Origin: Blasia pusilla
Taxonomy: Eukaryota > Marchantiophyta > Marchantiopsida > Blasiales
Reading direction: 5' to 3'
Assembly: GCA_050084515.1 (NCBI GenBank)
Contig: CM114273.1
Location: 62,001 to 126,000, forward strand
Length of the DNA stretch: 64,000 bases
Both the position numbers and the translations under genes were made by a program. The notes beneath the pieces are model-generated. The model was not told the DNA's origin. It saw only the letters and a program-made list of their open reading frames with translations, and did not search any database. Positions 12,189 to 23,982 of this stretch are shown here, one piece after another. Each line of letters starts with the position of its first letter. Position 1 is the first letter of the stretch.

Positions 12189-14262
12189 ATTGGAAAATGA
12201 GCTTAAGATATCATGGACAAATCCAATTTGTGGGGACCCTTGAGAGTTGGGCTATTATGTGTAGAAGAGAAGATTTGATAACAGGTGAATTGTGTTCACA
12301 ATGGTTTGTGGTTCTGTTGGAACTATTTGGGACTGTTTTCCAAACGCGGTTAAAGCGAATGAATCATGCACGGCGTTGTAATTTGTGGAAGTGTGGAGGG
12401 AGATTTTCCACTTTTGTCTACCCTTGGTAGAGTGCGCTCACGATTTTGGAGCTGCTCATTGTATAAACAAGAGAGAGTTCTTTTTTTAACACTTTGTAAG
12501 TGATCGAGCTCATGTGTATGCCCTTTTGATGGAGGGAAATATCATTCATTATTGATTTTTTTTCTCTCTTTGTACGTTTTAACAAGTGGATTTGGCATGT
12601 TGGAAACCAATTTTGCAGTACTGACTCTTGACAGATGTTTTTATTACTTCCCTTGTTACTTGGTCACTGCCCCATGTAGATTCTATAGGGAACTGCAAGT
12701 CTTATGAGGAATCTCCTTTGTACAAGAATTGTCTAGATTTCGTTCGTAGATTTGGATGAATACCCAACTCTTGCACTCGCAACCATTAGTTTGTAGTTGG
12801 AGTATACATTTCTGCCCGGGCACTTGTGATAAGGAATTTCTCTACGTTCATCTTTGTAGTATGTTGGGATTTTTCTTCTTGTCCACCCAATTTAGGATAG
12901 AGACGAGGATTGGGAAAACTAGAATTTGCGTTTCTACTGGTTAGTGTGGGAAGTTTCCAAATCTAGGATGCAAGTATTTGAGCATTAAACCTTGGGCTTG
13001 TACTTGATATTGTGTTGCTTTCTTTTTATATGGTTGATTATTTCATTTTACCTTTCATATAAAGAACATAACATAATCACACCTCCACAATGAAGAACTA
13101 TAATAGGTAATTATTCTACAAAATGTCACTAGAATCTTTTTCTTTTCAAAATGACACCAACGGTGATCAATCATTCAGACGTCTAAAGACATCAACCAGC
13201 TGACACCTTCTTCTAATCTAGTGACATTTTGTGGCATGAGTCCTTTGCTTATTTTTCCATTGTGGCTTTGTGGTCGTCGTGTCCTTGTGCTACTAGCAAT
13301 ACAAACAATGGACTAGTTATCTTTTCATCATTTTCTACATCAGCAAATATTATCACTTAATAAGCTGCAATTTGAGGTTGTGCATGCACACTAGACTGAG
13401 TGCTTTGTCTTCGTAGAGAATTTTTTTTATTGTGCATTTTAAAGGTCATATGAAGACTGAATACTTCTATTGTAAATTTCTCATATCCTCGTTTGAAGTA
13501 AAAATGGCCTACAGATCTAGAACATAGGAAAGTTACTATGTGGAAGGGAGATCCATAGTTTTACGATATATTCAGGGTTTTGTTCCAAGAGCGTTGTCCT
13601 CCTTTAGCATTCTTATTCTCTAAAAATGGTTGAATGTGGCACGAGGTGGAAAGGGAGGTGATCATTTTGATCACTCTGTTATTGACTTGGTTCCTTCACA
13701 CATGTGAAAGTGGCAAGTGGAAATCTATCCCAAGAGTGGTAAGTTTTGATTCTAGCGTAGAATTCAAGCTTTCTTCCTGGAAACTATAACATGTGATATG
13801 CTTGAGGTTCCTTTTTCCATCCTAGCCTCGTAGTGGGATTCGAGTGATGAGAGTTAATCATAATAGTGTTTCCGCCTTTATGGCCTTTGCAAAGAAAGCA
13901 TGGAGGAGGGGAATGCTCAGTGGATGGAGGTCAAGATTGAAGTAGAGCTATAATTTTTCTCCCTTGTCGAATGAATTTATGGTCTTTCCATTTACACAAC
14001 TAGAAATGAGTTGTGTGTATTACCAATAATTATGTCTTATTGGTTTGGTGGGTGTTGGTCCCATCTCTCTCCTTCTCGTAGTTCCCCTTCGACATTCTGT
14101 CCCTGCCACTTTTCTAGTATGCACTCTTGGTTGTCATGGAGGCTAGATTCTTAGCGATGCAGTTGATTTGTTCAAAATTTTGGAGTGGATGGGTTCGACA
14201 CGTTGAGCACTTGCGGAAATAATTGAGCAGGGAGGTCAAGTACTAATGGGAAGTGAGAATTA

Positions 14263-14805
14263 GTGGTTGTGGAGAGGGTTCTTCTCTGCATATCATTTTT
14301 GGTTGTGCAATTTATTGGTGATGAGGGGAGCTTGGAGAGAGTGATAGCGAGCCAAGACATGGAGTTCACAATGTTGCTGGAGAGATCAATTAGGGTTTGG
14401 ATGAGTACTAGGCAAGTGGAAGCTCCATGCCCATTATGGGTGAGACTTGGAGATGTGATTGAGAAGGGAACTATGAATCAATTCGTAGAAGGAGCTCAAT
14501 TAGAAGCTCCGGCAGTGGCAATAGCGGTGGAGAATTCCACCGCAATAATGTCCATATTACGGCACGAAAATGGTCAAGAATCTGTGACATTAGAAAAGAC
14601 AGGAGAACATGTTGTTGTTGGTAAGTGGAAAATTTCACAGTTTTCTAAGGTAAAATATTATGAAAGTATTCTTTCTCCACACACACAAGATGGATGTATA
14701 ATAAGATCAACTAGGCCGTGTTGTGATGGATCGTTCAGAGGAATGGGAAATTATGATCTCCTTTATGGAGATGAATTTGGCCTATATTATGTTTTTCATA
14801 CATGA
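14263..14805 (+). CDS. Hypothetical 180-codon frame inside the CACTA element
   Basis: An uninterrupted frame of 180 codons between the captured LPP-gamma copy and the right subterminal array. I recognise no domain. The first 20 residues are hydrophobic, and the rest is mixed with a run of short aliphatic residues around 80-110. It could be part of a transposon gene, a captured host fragment or chance. Its length in an AT-rich region is the only argument for coding. Confidence 0.25.
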   Translation: MVVERVLLCISFLVVQFIGDEGSLERVIASQDMEFTMLLERSIRVWMSTRQVEAPCPLWVRLGDVIEKGTMNQFVEGAQLEAPAVAIAVENSTAIMSILRHENGQESVTLEKTGEHVVVGKWKISQFSKVKYYESILSPHTQDGCIIRSTRPCCDGSFRGMGNYDLLYGDEFGLYYVFHT

Positions 14806-15119
14806 TTATCCTTCACCTGATCGAGAGATCCATGGAGAATTCATGCCTCGCAAAAAATCTCATCGGAGTGTGAGTATGCATATGGTCCTACAAAAATAAT
14901 TTAAATCCCACTCATCATTATTTTGGCAAATGGGATTCTTTCTTTTCAAATGGTTTAAATTAGTGGAAGGGAGGGTAAAGTATTATGTGCAGTATCATAG
15001 TTGTGGAAGGAAATAGAAATTTGTTGTAAACTTCTTTTGCTTAGTTTAGATAAGTAATTGAATTTTTGGATATCCTCGCTCGTTACAATAATAAATATAG
15101 TCTGTAAAAACCATATAAA

Positions 15120-15860
15120 AGAGTCATTTAAAATCAACTCTGTTATTTAAATAGACCAAACTTATCAACTTGACTTATGTATGCATAGTCATTTAAACAT
15201 AATAAATTCATCAATATGACTCGGTTATATGCAGTCATTACAACATATCAAACTTATCAATATGACTCAATCATATTTTATCACTTATCTATATTAAGTC
15301 ATTTTTACAAATCAAAGTGATCAATATGACTTCATGAAAATTTTGGCTCAATCTTCTTAGGTCATTTAAACTAATCAAGATTATCAATATGACTCGGTAG
15401 AGTTTTATAACTCAATTCTCTCAAGTCATTTTGACAATTGAAAGTGATAATATGACTTGAACGAATGTTATAACTGAGTCATTTGCAGTTATTTAACTAA
15501 ATCATAGTGATAAATATGACTCAATCATACTTCACAACTTAGTCATATATATAAATCAGGTGATCAATATGACTCAGTCATATAAATTCATGACCACACG
15601 TCAACAATTACTTTGTTCAGTTAAAGGAATCATCATGCCACAAGCTGACATGGCAATCATAATATATTACTAGATTTTTCATACATGGCTAGGCTTGTTG
15701 ACGTGTTAATCATATAACACAATGACTACATGAGTCATCCCAAAACGACTCTAGTCATGGGATGGTACATGACTAGGCTTTTGTGACTCTATGAGTCACC
15801 AATCATTGTCAGTCATTTACATACATGTATGACTACGATAAGTCATATGAGCCAAATATA
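15120..15860. repeat. Right subterminal repeat array of the CACTA element
   Basis: Dense, irregular array of AGTCAT/ATGACT motifs, many in the phrase ATCAATATGACT, repeating at about 50-70 bp. It ends just inside the right terminal inverted repeat. Confidence 0.8.
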
Positions 15861-15885
15861 AAAACCATTATTTCTTCTAGTGACT

Positions 15886-18467
15886 CCAAAAACACCTAGA
15901 TAATTATCTTAAACGAATAGCCATTCTTAAAACTCACATGCCAAAAAAGTTTATTTTATGGATATTCAAAACTAAAGAAATAGCTCAAATTTCCAATCTG
16001 CTATTGGCCAATATGTTTTTTCAATCCCATCTCCAACTCCAACATAAATTCAGCAACATTTTCATGCTCATCTCCCCCACACAAATCTTTAGACATGTGA
16101 AAGACATAACAAAGTGTTCAGACATGCTCAGAAGATCATTCCACAAAGATCTCATGCTCAAAATCCATCGCCTGCTAAATGCTTTTGCGCATATTGGTAC
16201 CGCACAAAATTTCTCACACAAAAGAATGTCATCAACGAGTTGGTGTTACTTATAATGCAAGGAGCACCACAACTCTCGTGTCTTGTGCAAAGAGGGCTCA
16301 ACAAAGAGAGAAAGAGCATCCAAGCTCTCTCTTCTTGAGGTATACCTTCTCTCTCCCCAAGCTCTCTCCTTGATGATATACGTACGCACAAAGATAACCT
16401 CTTTGACCCTAAACTTGCAATAGTAGATCAAGCAACATCTTTTCAAAATAAAAGTTGGATCATTTAAAAATAAAAAGAACTTACCCAAAATCACAAGTTC
16501 CTTATATAGGCTACAAATGGCCCCAAAGCAGGAGTAAATGTGCCCTTTTTAGTTACCCTACCTATTAGAAGGTCATCCTTAACCTCTTGGGATTGAACTC
16601 TAATCTACCTCAAAGCATTAACCAAGACTCTCCCTTTTGCTCCAAAAGACATGGTATATTCCACCAACTCATTCATAAAGATAATTCTTTGAACTTTCCT
16701 TCCAAGGCATTTTTCTTCCACCAAGCATGCTATTCATCTTGCACTTATGTCAATGATTTCAACGTGGGACTATTAATTTGTCATGCTTAGCCTATTGACC
16801 ATATTTTATGTATAACCTTGAATATCTCAATGAAGATATTTTCTAATATAATTCATCAAATCCTTCTCCTTAGACTCCTTCTGACTAAATGAGTCAAGCC
16901 CATAAGACTTATTGCATTGATTGTATGCAAAGAGAGATCCGCAATACATCAATTTACCTATATCTAATTGATTGCACATTTATAAACACCATAACATTTA
17001 GATGTTGCACAAATACTAATCTCTAAGTTAGAGATCCCTCCCTAATATATCTTCACTAATAAGACAAGGAATCATTGATTGAAATGTTGGAAATGATAAC
17101 CTAATACATACATGTGTTTCAAAAGGCTTGTACTTATTTTCTAATTTTTGGACTGCAATCATAATGAGATTTCCATCATCTATGGAAACTCGAATATTTC
17201 TTAACTAACCAATGATAGTTTTACTCTAAGATCCTTTCCTAACCTTATTCAACTACTTCTTTCACTTCAATAACCTCACTTTAGTAGTTAACTTGAATAC
17301 TTCAGATATTGTATCCCATACTCCCGTAGGTATCTTTGCATCTTCATTATGACCTAATTATAGATGCATGAATGCCAATAAAAATCTAATGGATTATATG
17401 TCTTGCCCTCTAATTCTACACTCTGACCTCTATATTAGTTGAGTCTCGTATGGGCTTGAGTTTGTTGTTTCGGATTAGATCCCAAAAATTTTGACCCATA
17501 AAGAAGTTCTTGATCTTGAACTTTCATGCAAAACAGTTTCTTAGGTTCAATTTTTCTCTCGTTATGATAGACATTGTAGAAATTGGAAAACGTCAATTTA
17601 TGGGGACTCAAAACTTATTATTAGTATTGTACTTGAGACTTACGTAAGCTAGAAGTTTGCTCTATCACTCGAGCATAAACAATGAATTTCTAGCACATTA
17701 TTCAATTACTTTTATTGAGTTATTATTAGACTAAAAGTTTGACGAAAAATAATTGTTTTTTTACTAAAATCAGTCTTTTGTGTAAAAAAAAAGGGAGTCA
17801 TGATTTCTTGATGTTATATACTTCAGTGCCCGTAATAAAAAACCTGAAAAAATCATAGAAGATGAAACGTGCCGAACACAATAACTCTCATGAATGGGAC
17901 TTTTGTTAATATTACTCCAAATGAAACCTCATGATTAAAGCCAAAATCATCAAGTTTAATTTGGTCTATATATGACTACGCTTATAAGACTATCTTTCCA
18001 AACAAGCATTTTTGTTATGTCAACCATATTTTGCCTCAATGCTTCAAATTCATATATTTGTAAATCTTCTCTTGCTCTTCTTGAAAACGTTTGTCAATAA
18101 GATTTATAAAAAATATTTTTGTAAATCCTATTTACGAAAGGATTTTTCCGCCCTTCAAATTTTTTATATCATGGGGAAACAACTAAAATTATGAAGTGCA
18201 CATATACAAACATATATATAATAGAGATATAGCTTGTCCAAAAAAGAAGAGTAACAATAAGTGGGTTGTTGATATTATGCCCAAGTTCACTTAAACCTTA
18301 TGAATAGATTAAAGTTCAAGAACTCTTGTCTCGGCCTTTTATATATAATATGACCTTATCCTATTTTACGATTTGTGCATCCATTTCATCTAAACCTACA
18401 CATGTCTCGCCAACTATTATTCTACTAGAATATAGCAGTAATCTTGAACTTGGGGGCAAATTATCAA
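15886..18467. other. AT-rich intergenic region
   Basis: No recognisable gene. Open frames are under 115 codons and none matches a family I know. A homopolymer-rich stretch lies near 17750-17800. Confidence 0.5.
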
Positions 18468-18801
18468 CACCCCAACGGCCCAACATGAGATTGATGGCTT
18501 GGGAAAGCCATCTTCCTCCCTTATATAGGGTTGGGAAGAGCCAAAAGGCTTTTCCCCTAAAAATAGAAATCCTCTTGGTAACGTGCGCGCACAAGTTACC
18601 AAGGGTGGGTGACCTGGTTAACAAGTCACCCAACTATGAAAGACCTCAACATGAAAGTTATCATAAATAACTTTCCTGATACAATGGACCTTTCCTCAAC
18701 ATCATACGACACCATGAGATAAAGTTACACTTAAGATAGTCTGCTGGCTCCTACGCCCTATCCACGAAAGATCTCGGCCTATTGGCTACTCAAATGTGAA
18801 A
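18468..18801 (-). repeat. 3' LTR of the methyltransferase element
   Basis: Direct-repeat partner of 23983-24316, about 334 bp each and co-linear with few indels. Shared strings include GGCTTGGGAAAGCCATCTTC, CTCCCTTATATAGGGTTGGG and GGCTCCTACG. TATATA inside CTTATATAGGG may be the promoter TATA box. The inner boundary may lie 8 bp further in, at 18476, which would give a canonical CA end. Confidence 0.8.
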
Positions 18802-19199
18802 GTTGTCGTGTGCATACATATGGCTACACAACATACATCGTTGGTCACATCTACACCATATAATACCGATCTTCCCCACACACGGATAGATCCACACATG
18901 TACAGAAATCAACTCATACATATACATGGAGATCACACAACCGCCCCCCCTATCTAGCAGTTGGTTTCCCCTCACTCATGATAGAAAATATCACATCTCT
19001 CTAACATGACATGCTACCCTATACACATCTTGGACACATCCAAAAAATGAACAGGTGCTGCTCTGGCTTGAACGATGTCCGAGGAAGTCCATGGGTGTCT
19101 ATCTCTCCTCGTTCCGCCTCCAGCCAATGCTTGTACAGACCCTGTAGGCAAAGGTCCAACTCGTGGACGTGACGGCATGGATGAGACTCACATCCGTCT

Positions 19200-20372
19200 C
19201 TACTGAGCCATACCTAGGCTGACTATCCATGTGAGATATTTGTGGTCCATCGCCTGCCCCAACACATGTCTCCGGAATACCTCAGTCATACCTGGCACCG
19301 CGTAGTACCCGTAGCAAACCCCATGGCGCGCTCACGCTCATATGTTGTAGGCTCCTCTAATGCTCGAGCCACCTCATCCCAAATCATGCCTGGCCCTCCC
19401 TGATGAAAGGCATGGGATGCTAGGAAGCTCACCAACGTAGGTAAGGTTGCCCTCAACTCCCCCACCCTATTGGCCATCGCCAACAGTGGTCTATCATCCT
19501 GCGTCACCACCTAAGATCGACACCTTGAGCCCAAAATAGCAGCCACTGTGAGATGTGGTGCTCTCTATACTCCATTTTATGCTTGCCTTAGTACCCTTCA
19601 TGGTATCAGGTTCGTCCACCACAATTATGGACGATGGGCGCGTGATCCAACTCTCGCTGCATCTAATAAACACAGCAAGTCCCAACCAGTACCTCACCTG
19701 ATGCACACTCATCATCACACGTGCACGAGTGTCTCCCAACAACGGCACGTTCTCCAAAATGTACGCCGGAGAACATGTCTTACTCTCCTGCAAGTGTCGT
19801 ACTACTCGCACTATCTCCCAAAGCATCCCTGGCCTCGGATCCTACAATCCAAACCCTCGGCCAACTAACCCGTGACATGGCCATCCAACAATCACCACAT
19901 GAATGGTGCCAACTCTATCAAGGTCATGTGCCCCCACCAAAGAGATGTCGATTGGTGGTGTATGTTGATATCCCCGTAGTGCAGATAGCGGCAACAACTC
20001 AGGATACCTCTCAACCAATCTCGCTATGTGACGTATTGAAACTCGCAGCGCGGTCTCATCTCTCTCCACATAAAGGTATTGATGCACCCGTATGCCCGCC
20101 TGCAATACGACAACCAATCCGGTGCTAATCCCTCCGAAGAGATCTAACACCCTAACATCCTCCTCTGGACACTGCCACACAACGGATGTGGTATCCTGTG
20201 GGGTCAATGTCTCCATCCCACGAGCCTGATCGCCACTTGACTCTTGCTGCTCCGGGATTAAGACATGACTCCACGCCTGCCTCACGAGGTCGTCGGCACT
20301 CCTCTGTAGCTCTTGAGTCATACCCCACAATGGTGAAGAGGTCTCGCCAATATGGGAAGAGACATCCTCCAT
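19200..20372 (-). pseudogene. DNMT3-like C5 cytosine methyltransferase domain of the LTR element (copy A)
   Basis: Motifs appear in canonical C5-methyltransferase order. Motif I is VLDLFGGISTGL (residues 75-86 from ATG 20372), followed by YVERDE; motif IV is GWPC with the catalytic Cys (163-166). The TAG at 19841-19839 follows, then motif VI ILENVP (about 19755-19740). A target-recognition stretch with TLPTLVSF leads to motif IX-like ERERAMGF and motif X-like VLGQAMD. FxGIxTGL and the linear order fit DNMT3 and exclude the rearranged plant DRM type. Damage is modest: one in-frame TAG, a frameshift near 19510 and another near 19290. The family transfers methyl groups to cytosine C5. In a retroelement it might methylate the element's own DNA or alter host silencing, which is inference. 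Confidence 0.85.
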
Positions 20373-20446
20373 GGCCGTCTCTCCGTGGGACTATCCGCTG
20401 CTGGGACATCCTCCGCATGTGCGTTCCCCTCCAAAAACTCTCATGG

Positions 20447-20881
20447 CTAGCTAACACTACCTGTGAAAGCTGCCAACGTGGTCACATACTCGTCTCGTGA
20501 TCGACCACCTCGTCCCGCAAAGTGCACGGGTAACTGACTCATCCACCCGTCACTTGACCGCCACCCTGGCCGATAAGCAACAGTCTCCTCCCAAAAGTCA
20601 AGGATGAATCCTAGGGGATATAACATTGTACTCCCCACCAACACATTGTACGACTTAGCTGGTGTCGTAATTGCACGTTTGCGCACCATAGCACTATCCG
20701 TCGCATGCTCTGGCTGGACTCTGACAACTATCTTCTGTCAAGTCATATACTACGTGGGTGACACGCCCCCAATTGTGGTCTGTATCAGGGAGGGACAAGG
20801 CTCAATGTAGGCCTTCCGTAACCCCAACACTAAACACGCCGCCTTCCCTAACATCAAGGCTTGCGCTTCGGAATCAAGTAG
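20447..20881 (-). pseudogene. Retropepsin (aspartic protease) of the LTR element, active-site glycine replaced
   Basis: One frame contains VLLDSEAQ (active-site Asp at 20875-20873), then GKAACLVLG, then the conserved end SYNVLVGSTMLYPLGF and AYRPGW. This matches the retropepsin plan with the usual D-S-G-A changed to D-S-E-A by GGA to GAA. Two in-frame stops lie between the active site and the C-terminal part. A protease of this class would cleave gag and gag-pol. This copy is inactive. It lies between gag and the methyltransferase and in a different frame from the latter. Confidence 0.65.
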
Positions 20882-21349
20882 GACGCGCTGCGGGTCAAAC
20901 TAACCAAGTCAAACTAGGGTCAAACTAACCAAGTGAAATACTCATGCTCGGTTATCCAGTAACACTACTCCAGGTATCATCATTGCTCGCTCTATGGCCG
21001 GTCGAGCTGGCATATCTACCAATTTCGCCGCCGTTGCATGCCATGACTTTGTGGGGGATATCTCAAGCACTGACTCCAAGGGCAAGTCCACCACCTCCTC
21101 AACTATCTTTGAACAAGAAGCAATCACCTCTCCACACTCAAACAACGTGGCGGCCAGTCGAAACACCTCAGCTGGTCCAACTCCCAACGTCGCCAACTCT
21201 ATGGCAGAAAATAGTAGAGTCTGGCTTACTTTGGTGGCCACCTCCAACACTAGGGTCGACACTGACTCCACTCGAGCCGACATAGGAGTTGTCACTCCAA
21301 CTCCTCGTGATGTCCACGTACCTGCCTGACCTGTAGGCACCGCTGGTTG

Positions 21350-22560
21350 TCAAGGCACCATCGATGGTGTGTGTAGTGCCTCAGACAATATGAATGACTG
21401 TGGAACCCTGGCGTGTCGCCCATCGGTCCCCTCTGGTGGATCAATCTCAACTCCACCTCTAGATGGCTCAGTGCGTCTCGCAACACCCCGAGTCACCACT
21501 ACAGCTGCCTCAACCTGAGTTGCACTACACATAAACCCCATACTAGCGAGATCCTCACCCGGGTCAGGGTAAGAGGTAGAAGTTGGAGGCACACTAGCTG
21601 CTCGCGGCTCCGTGCCTTCCCTGAGCTGCATCATCGTCATGGCAGCAATCCTTTGCTCCAACTGATCGATGCGTGAGAGAAGTGCTCTTGCTCCATCTCC
21701 TCTGGCTAGTAGTGGTACTCTACCACCACGTCCAGGAAGAACTCCCCGACCTCCTAAAGGACGACTTCCCCCTAGACGACCTCCCCAAGGACCTCGGCCT
21801 ACCTGTGGACGTGCCTCTTGACGAAGGTTAAAAGATCTATCCCTTGTGTGACCATATGTGTGGCAATAGTCACAATGATACTGTGGTGGGGCCATCCTCT
21901 ATGGCTCTTGAGTAATCTGATGCGCTCGTGGTCCTCTCCCATGTTATGTGAAGTCTCTCTGTCTATCGGCCCCTCCACACATCCAACAAGACAACATCAG
22001 TCCCTTCTGGGCAATATATGTAGGTACGGGTCGTTGCCTCCTAGGCTCACGGTACCCGCCCTGCTCTCTGGGCACACTCGCCCGCTCCCGTGGTACTAGT
22101 GCTTCCTGTGGCACCTGTGGGGTCATTGTCGCTCGTGGACCCGTCAACTCTTGAGAAAATCTAGCGGTTACTATATGCTCTTCACTCATGTTGAGCTCAA
22201 TATGCTCAGACAACTCAAAGATCACCTTCAATATGGGCTTCGTTGTGTGAATCAGCACCGCATCTCTGACTCTCATCCGTAGTTCTCGGTCCAGAATCCC
22301 GTACCAATACTGGACTAATTGTGCCTCACTCACTCCATACATAGCAATGATCAGCCTCCTCATGCGTATGAATGCCTCTCTCAGACTCTCACCCGATCGT
22401 CGCTGAAAATCCTATAGACTCTTCAGCTTGTCGCTGCGTAGGCCCTAATAGCTCTTCCCCAACTCTTGGAAGAACTCCATGTGGGACTGAAGTTGGGAGG
22501 CCCTCTACCACCACAACTCTCTGCCATATCGTCTGTCTCACTGCCCTCCTCTCCATGTAG
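21350..22560 (-). pseudogene. Gag (capsid and CCHC zinc-knuckle) region of the LTR element
   Basis: The minus strand shows FFQELGKSY, then SGESLREAFIRMRRLI, then QYWYGILDRELRMRVRDAV, typical of the retrotransposon gag capsid C-terminal half. Downstream are two knuckle-like motifs: CWMCGG (His replaced by Asp) and CDYCHTYGHTRDRS (last Cys replaced by Ser). A basic, Gly/Arg-rich linker and a heptad-like stretch LLSRIDQLEQRIAAM follow. In-frame stops occur near 22445 and 22415 and between 21940 and 21900, so the frame is broken. Gag would package the element RNA. A further open segment (21340-20942), before the protease, has no domain that I can assign. Confidence 0.6.
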
Positions 22561-22599
22561 TCTCCGGGTTGTACCCGTTGTAAAATCATCTAAGTGAAT

Positions 22600-23982
22600 G
22601 GTGCCCAGTGCAGCAATGGCCCATGTCGTCCATCTCCTGCCAAGTGATACTACCTCACTCTACGATCTCGTCACGAGACCTTGTGTCTAGTGATGACGAT
22701 CTAGCCATGGATGGATTTTGAGGTAGCTCCTGACTTGTAACCCCTCGGTATCTCACTCCACCCCGTATCACAACACTACTATTGCTCACACTACCCCATT
22801 CTTCCGAACCCTATAAGAACACTGTAATGACAACCGTGTCTCGCTCAAGCACTCACACTCCTTACTAGCTCACCAACACTAATGATAATCCCGTGATGAC
22901 ACACCCGGCCTCACGCACACTCAACACTCAGGCTCACTATAAGCCTCCCGACTATCTCACCTAAATCACCAACATACGCTGAGGTCATACACTTGACCCC
23001 TACTCAGCAACCGCCGTATACCCAAAAACATGCTAAACATGCAAGGAATCTACCCTCGGCACGATAAATGCACCCATCTAGCACCAACTACTACCCGACC
23101 CATCACCCTCAACAACACAAAATAAGTGCGGAAAAAGGGACTCGAATGGGTAACCTGATCATGCCCTCCAACCTACTGCACCGTCAACGCCCACTCCATA
23201 CGTGTGGCATGAGAACCTCTGTAGCACAACCATCTCCTCGCACACACGTCAAACCTCCCGTCAACATCGGCGTATGTGTCCCCACTATAACCCTCGCAAA
23301 TCGCAGCCATGCCCGAAAAACATCACGTTGCGCAAACCTCTCCGCCCATCCCCAAGCGCGTTCCGTAACCTTATTCAACTCCATCTGAGTTGGGGGGGGG
23401 GGGTTTGCGGCCAAGGGCCGCCGCTTACCATCCTCGGCTTGCAACTCCCGACGACCCTGGCTCCCGGCCCCGGCTTGCCGGCGACTCTACTCCGACCTAA
23501 AACATGCCCGCCCTAATCCGGCCCTAGGCGGCTATGACCTAACCTGGCCTAGCCGACCTCCTCAAGGTGGCTGCAACTCCTTCCTGTTCTTTCCCGACAC
23601 ACCCGCTTGCGTACACTCAACGCCACACTACGCGTGCTACACCCGGCTACTGTCCCCCGTCAACCCGCACCAAAGAAATCTGCAAAAATAGACAGCGCTT
23701 CCGCGCATGGCCTCTCGAACCCAAAAACGACAAACAAACGCAACAACCACGTTGCCAGGGGTTCCTCACCAAGGCAACTCGCTTGCCTACCTGCAAACAA
23801 CGATTTCCCACCAGCCCCCTGACATCTTTCTCATGTAAAAATAAAGAGTAGTAAAAACCGCACACCCGGCCTAAAACTCCACTCCTCAATCTACATCGGC
23901 ATATCGAGCCTCGTCCACCCTGCACTATCAAAGAATCCGGACACTAACACCCTAGTCCTATCTCACACACATACAAGAGAGG
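22600..23982 (-). other. Leader region of the LTR element
   Basis: GC-rich interval between the 5' LTR and gag. I find no coding signature. A run of 12 G lies at 23392-23403. Some upstream gag sequence may be hidden here by frameshifts. Confidence 0.4.

Larger units (their letters stand above)
10469..15882. mobile_element. CACTA (CMC/En-Spm) DNA transposon, non-autonomous
   Basis: The left end reads CACTAGAAGAAAATCATGG and the right end, reverse-complemented, CACTAGAAGAAATAATGG, followed on both sides by TTTTTAT. The element is flanked by the same 3-bp sequence ACT (10466-10468 and 15883-15885), the expected CACTA target-site duplication. Both subterminal regions (about 10490-10720 and 15120-15860) are packed with ATGACT/AGTCAT hexamers, the kind of repeated array that CACTA transposases bind. 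I see no TNP2-type transposase in the 5414 bp, so it probably moved in trans. It carries an LPP-gamma pseudogene and an unknown 180-codon frame. The interior between about 12430 and 14260 has no gene that I recognise. Confidence 0.9.

Noticed and set aside
19200-20372. Plant DRM-type methyltransferase
   Set aside because: DRM enzymes have motifs VI-X before I-V. Here the order is I, IV, VI, IX, X, so DNMT3 type fits better.
20942-21340. Possible Alba-like nucleic-acid-binding domain between gag and protease
   Set aside because: Only a loose match to a pattern of Ile, Leu and Gly positions. No conserved Alba core could be confirmed, so I left the segment unassigned.
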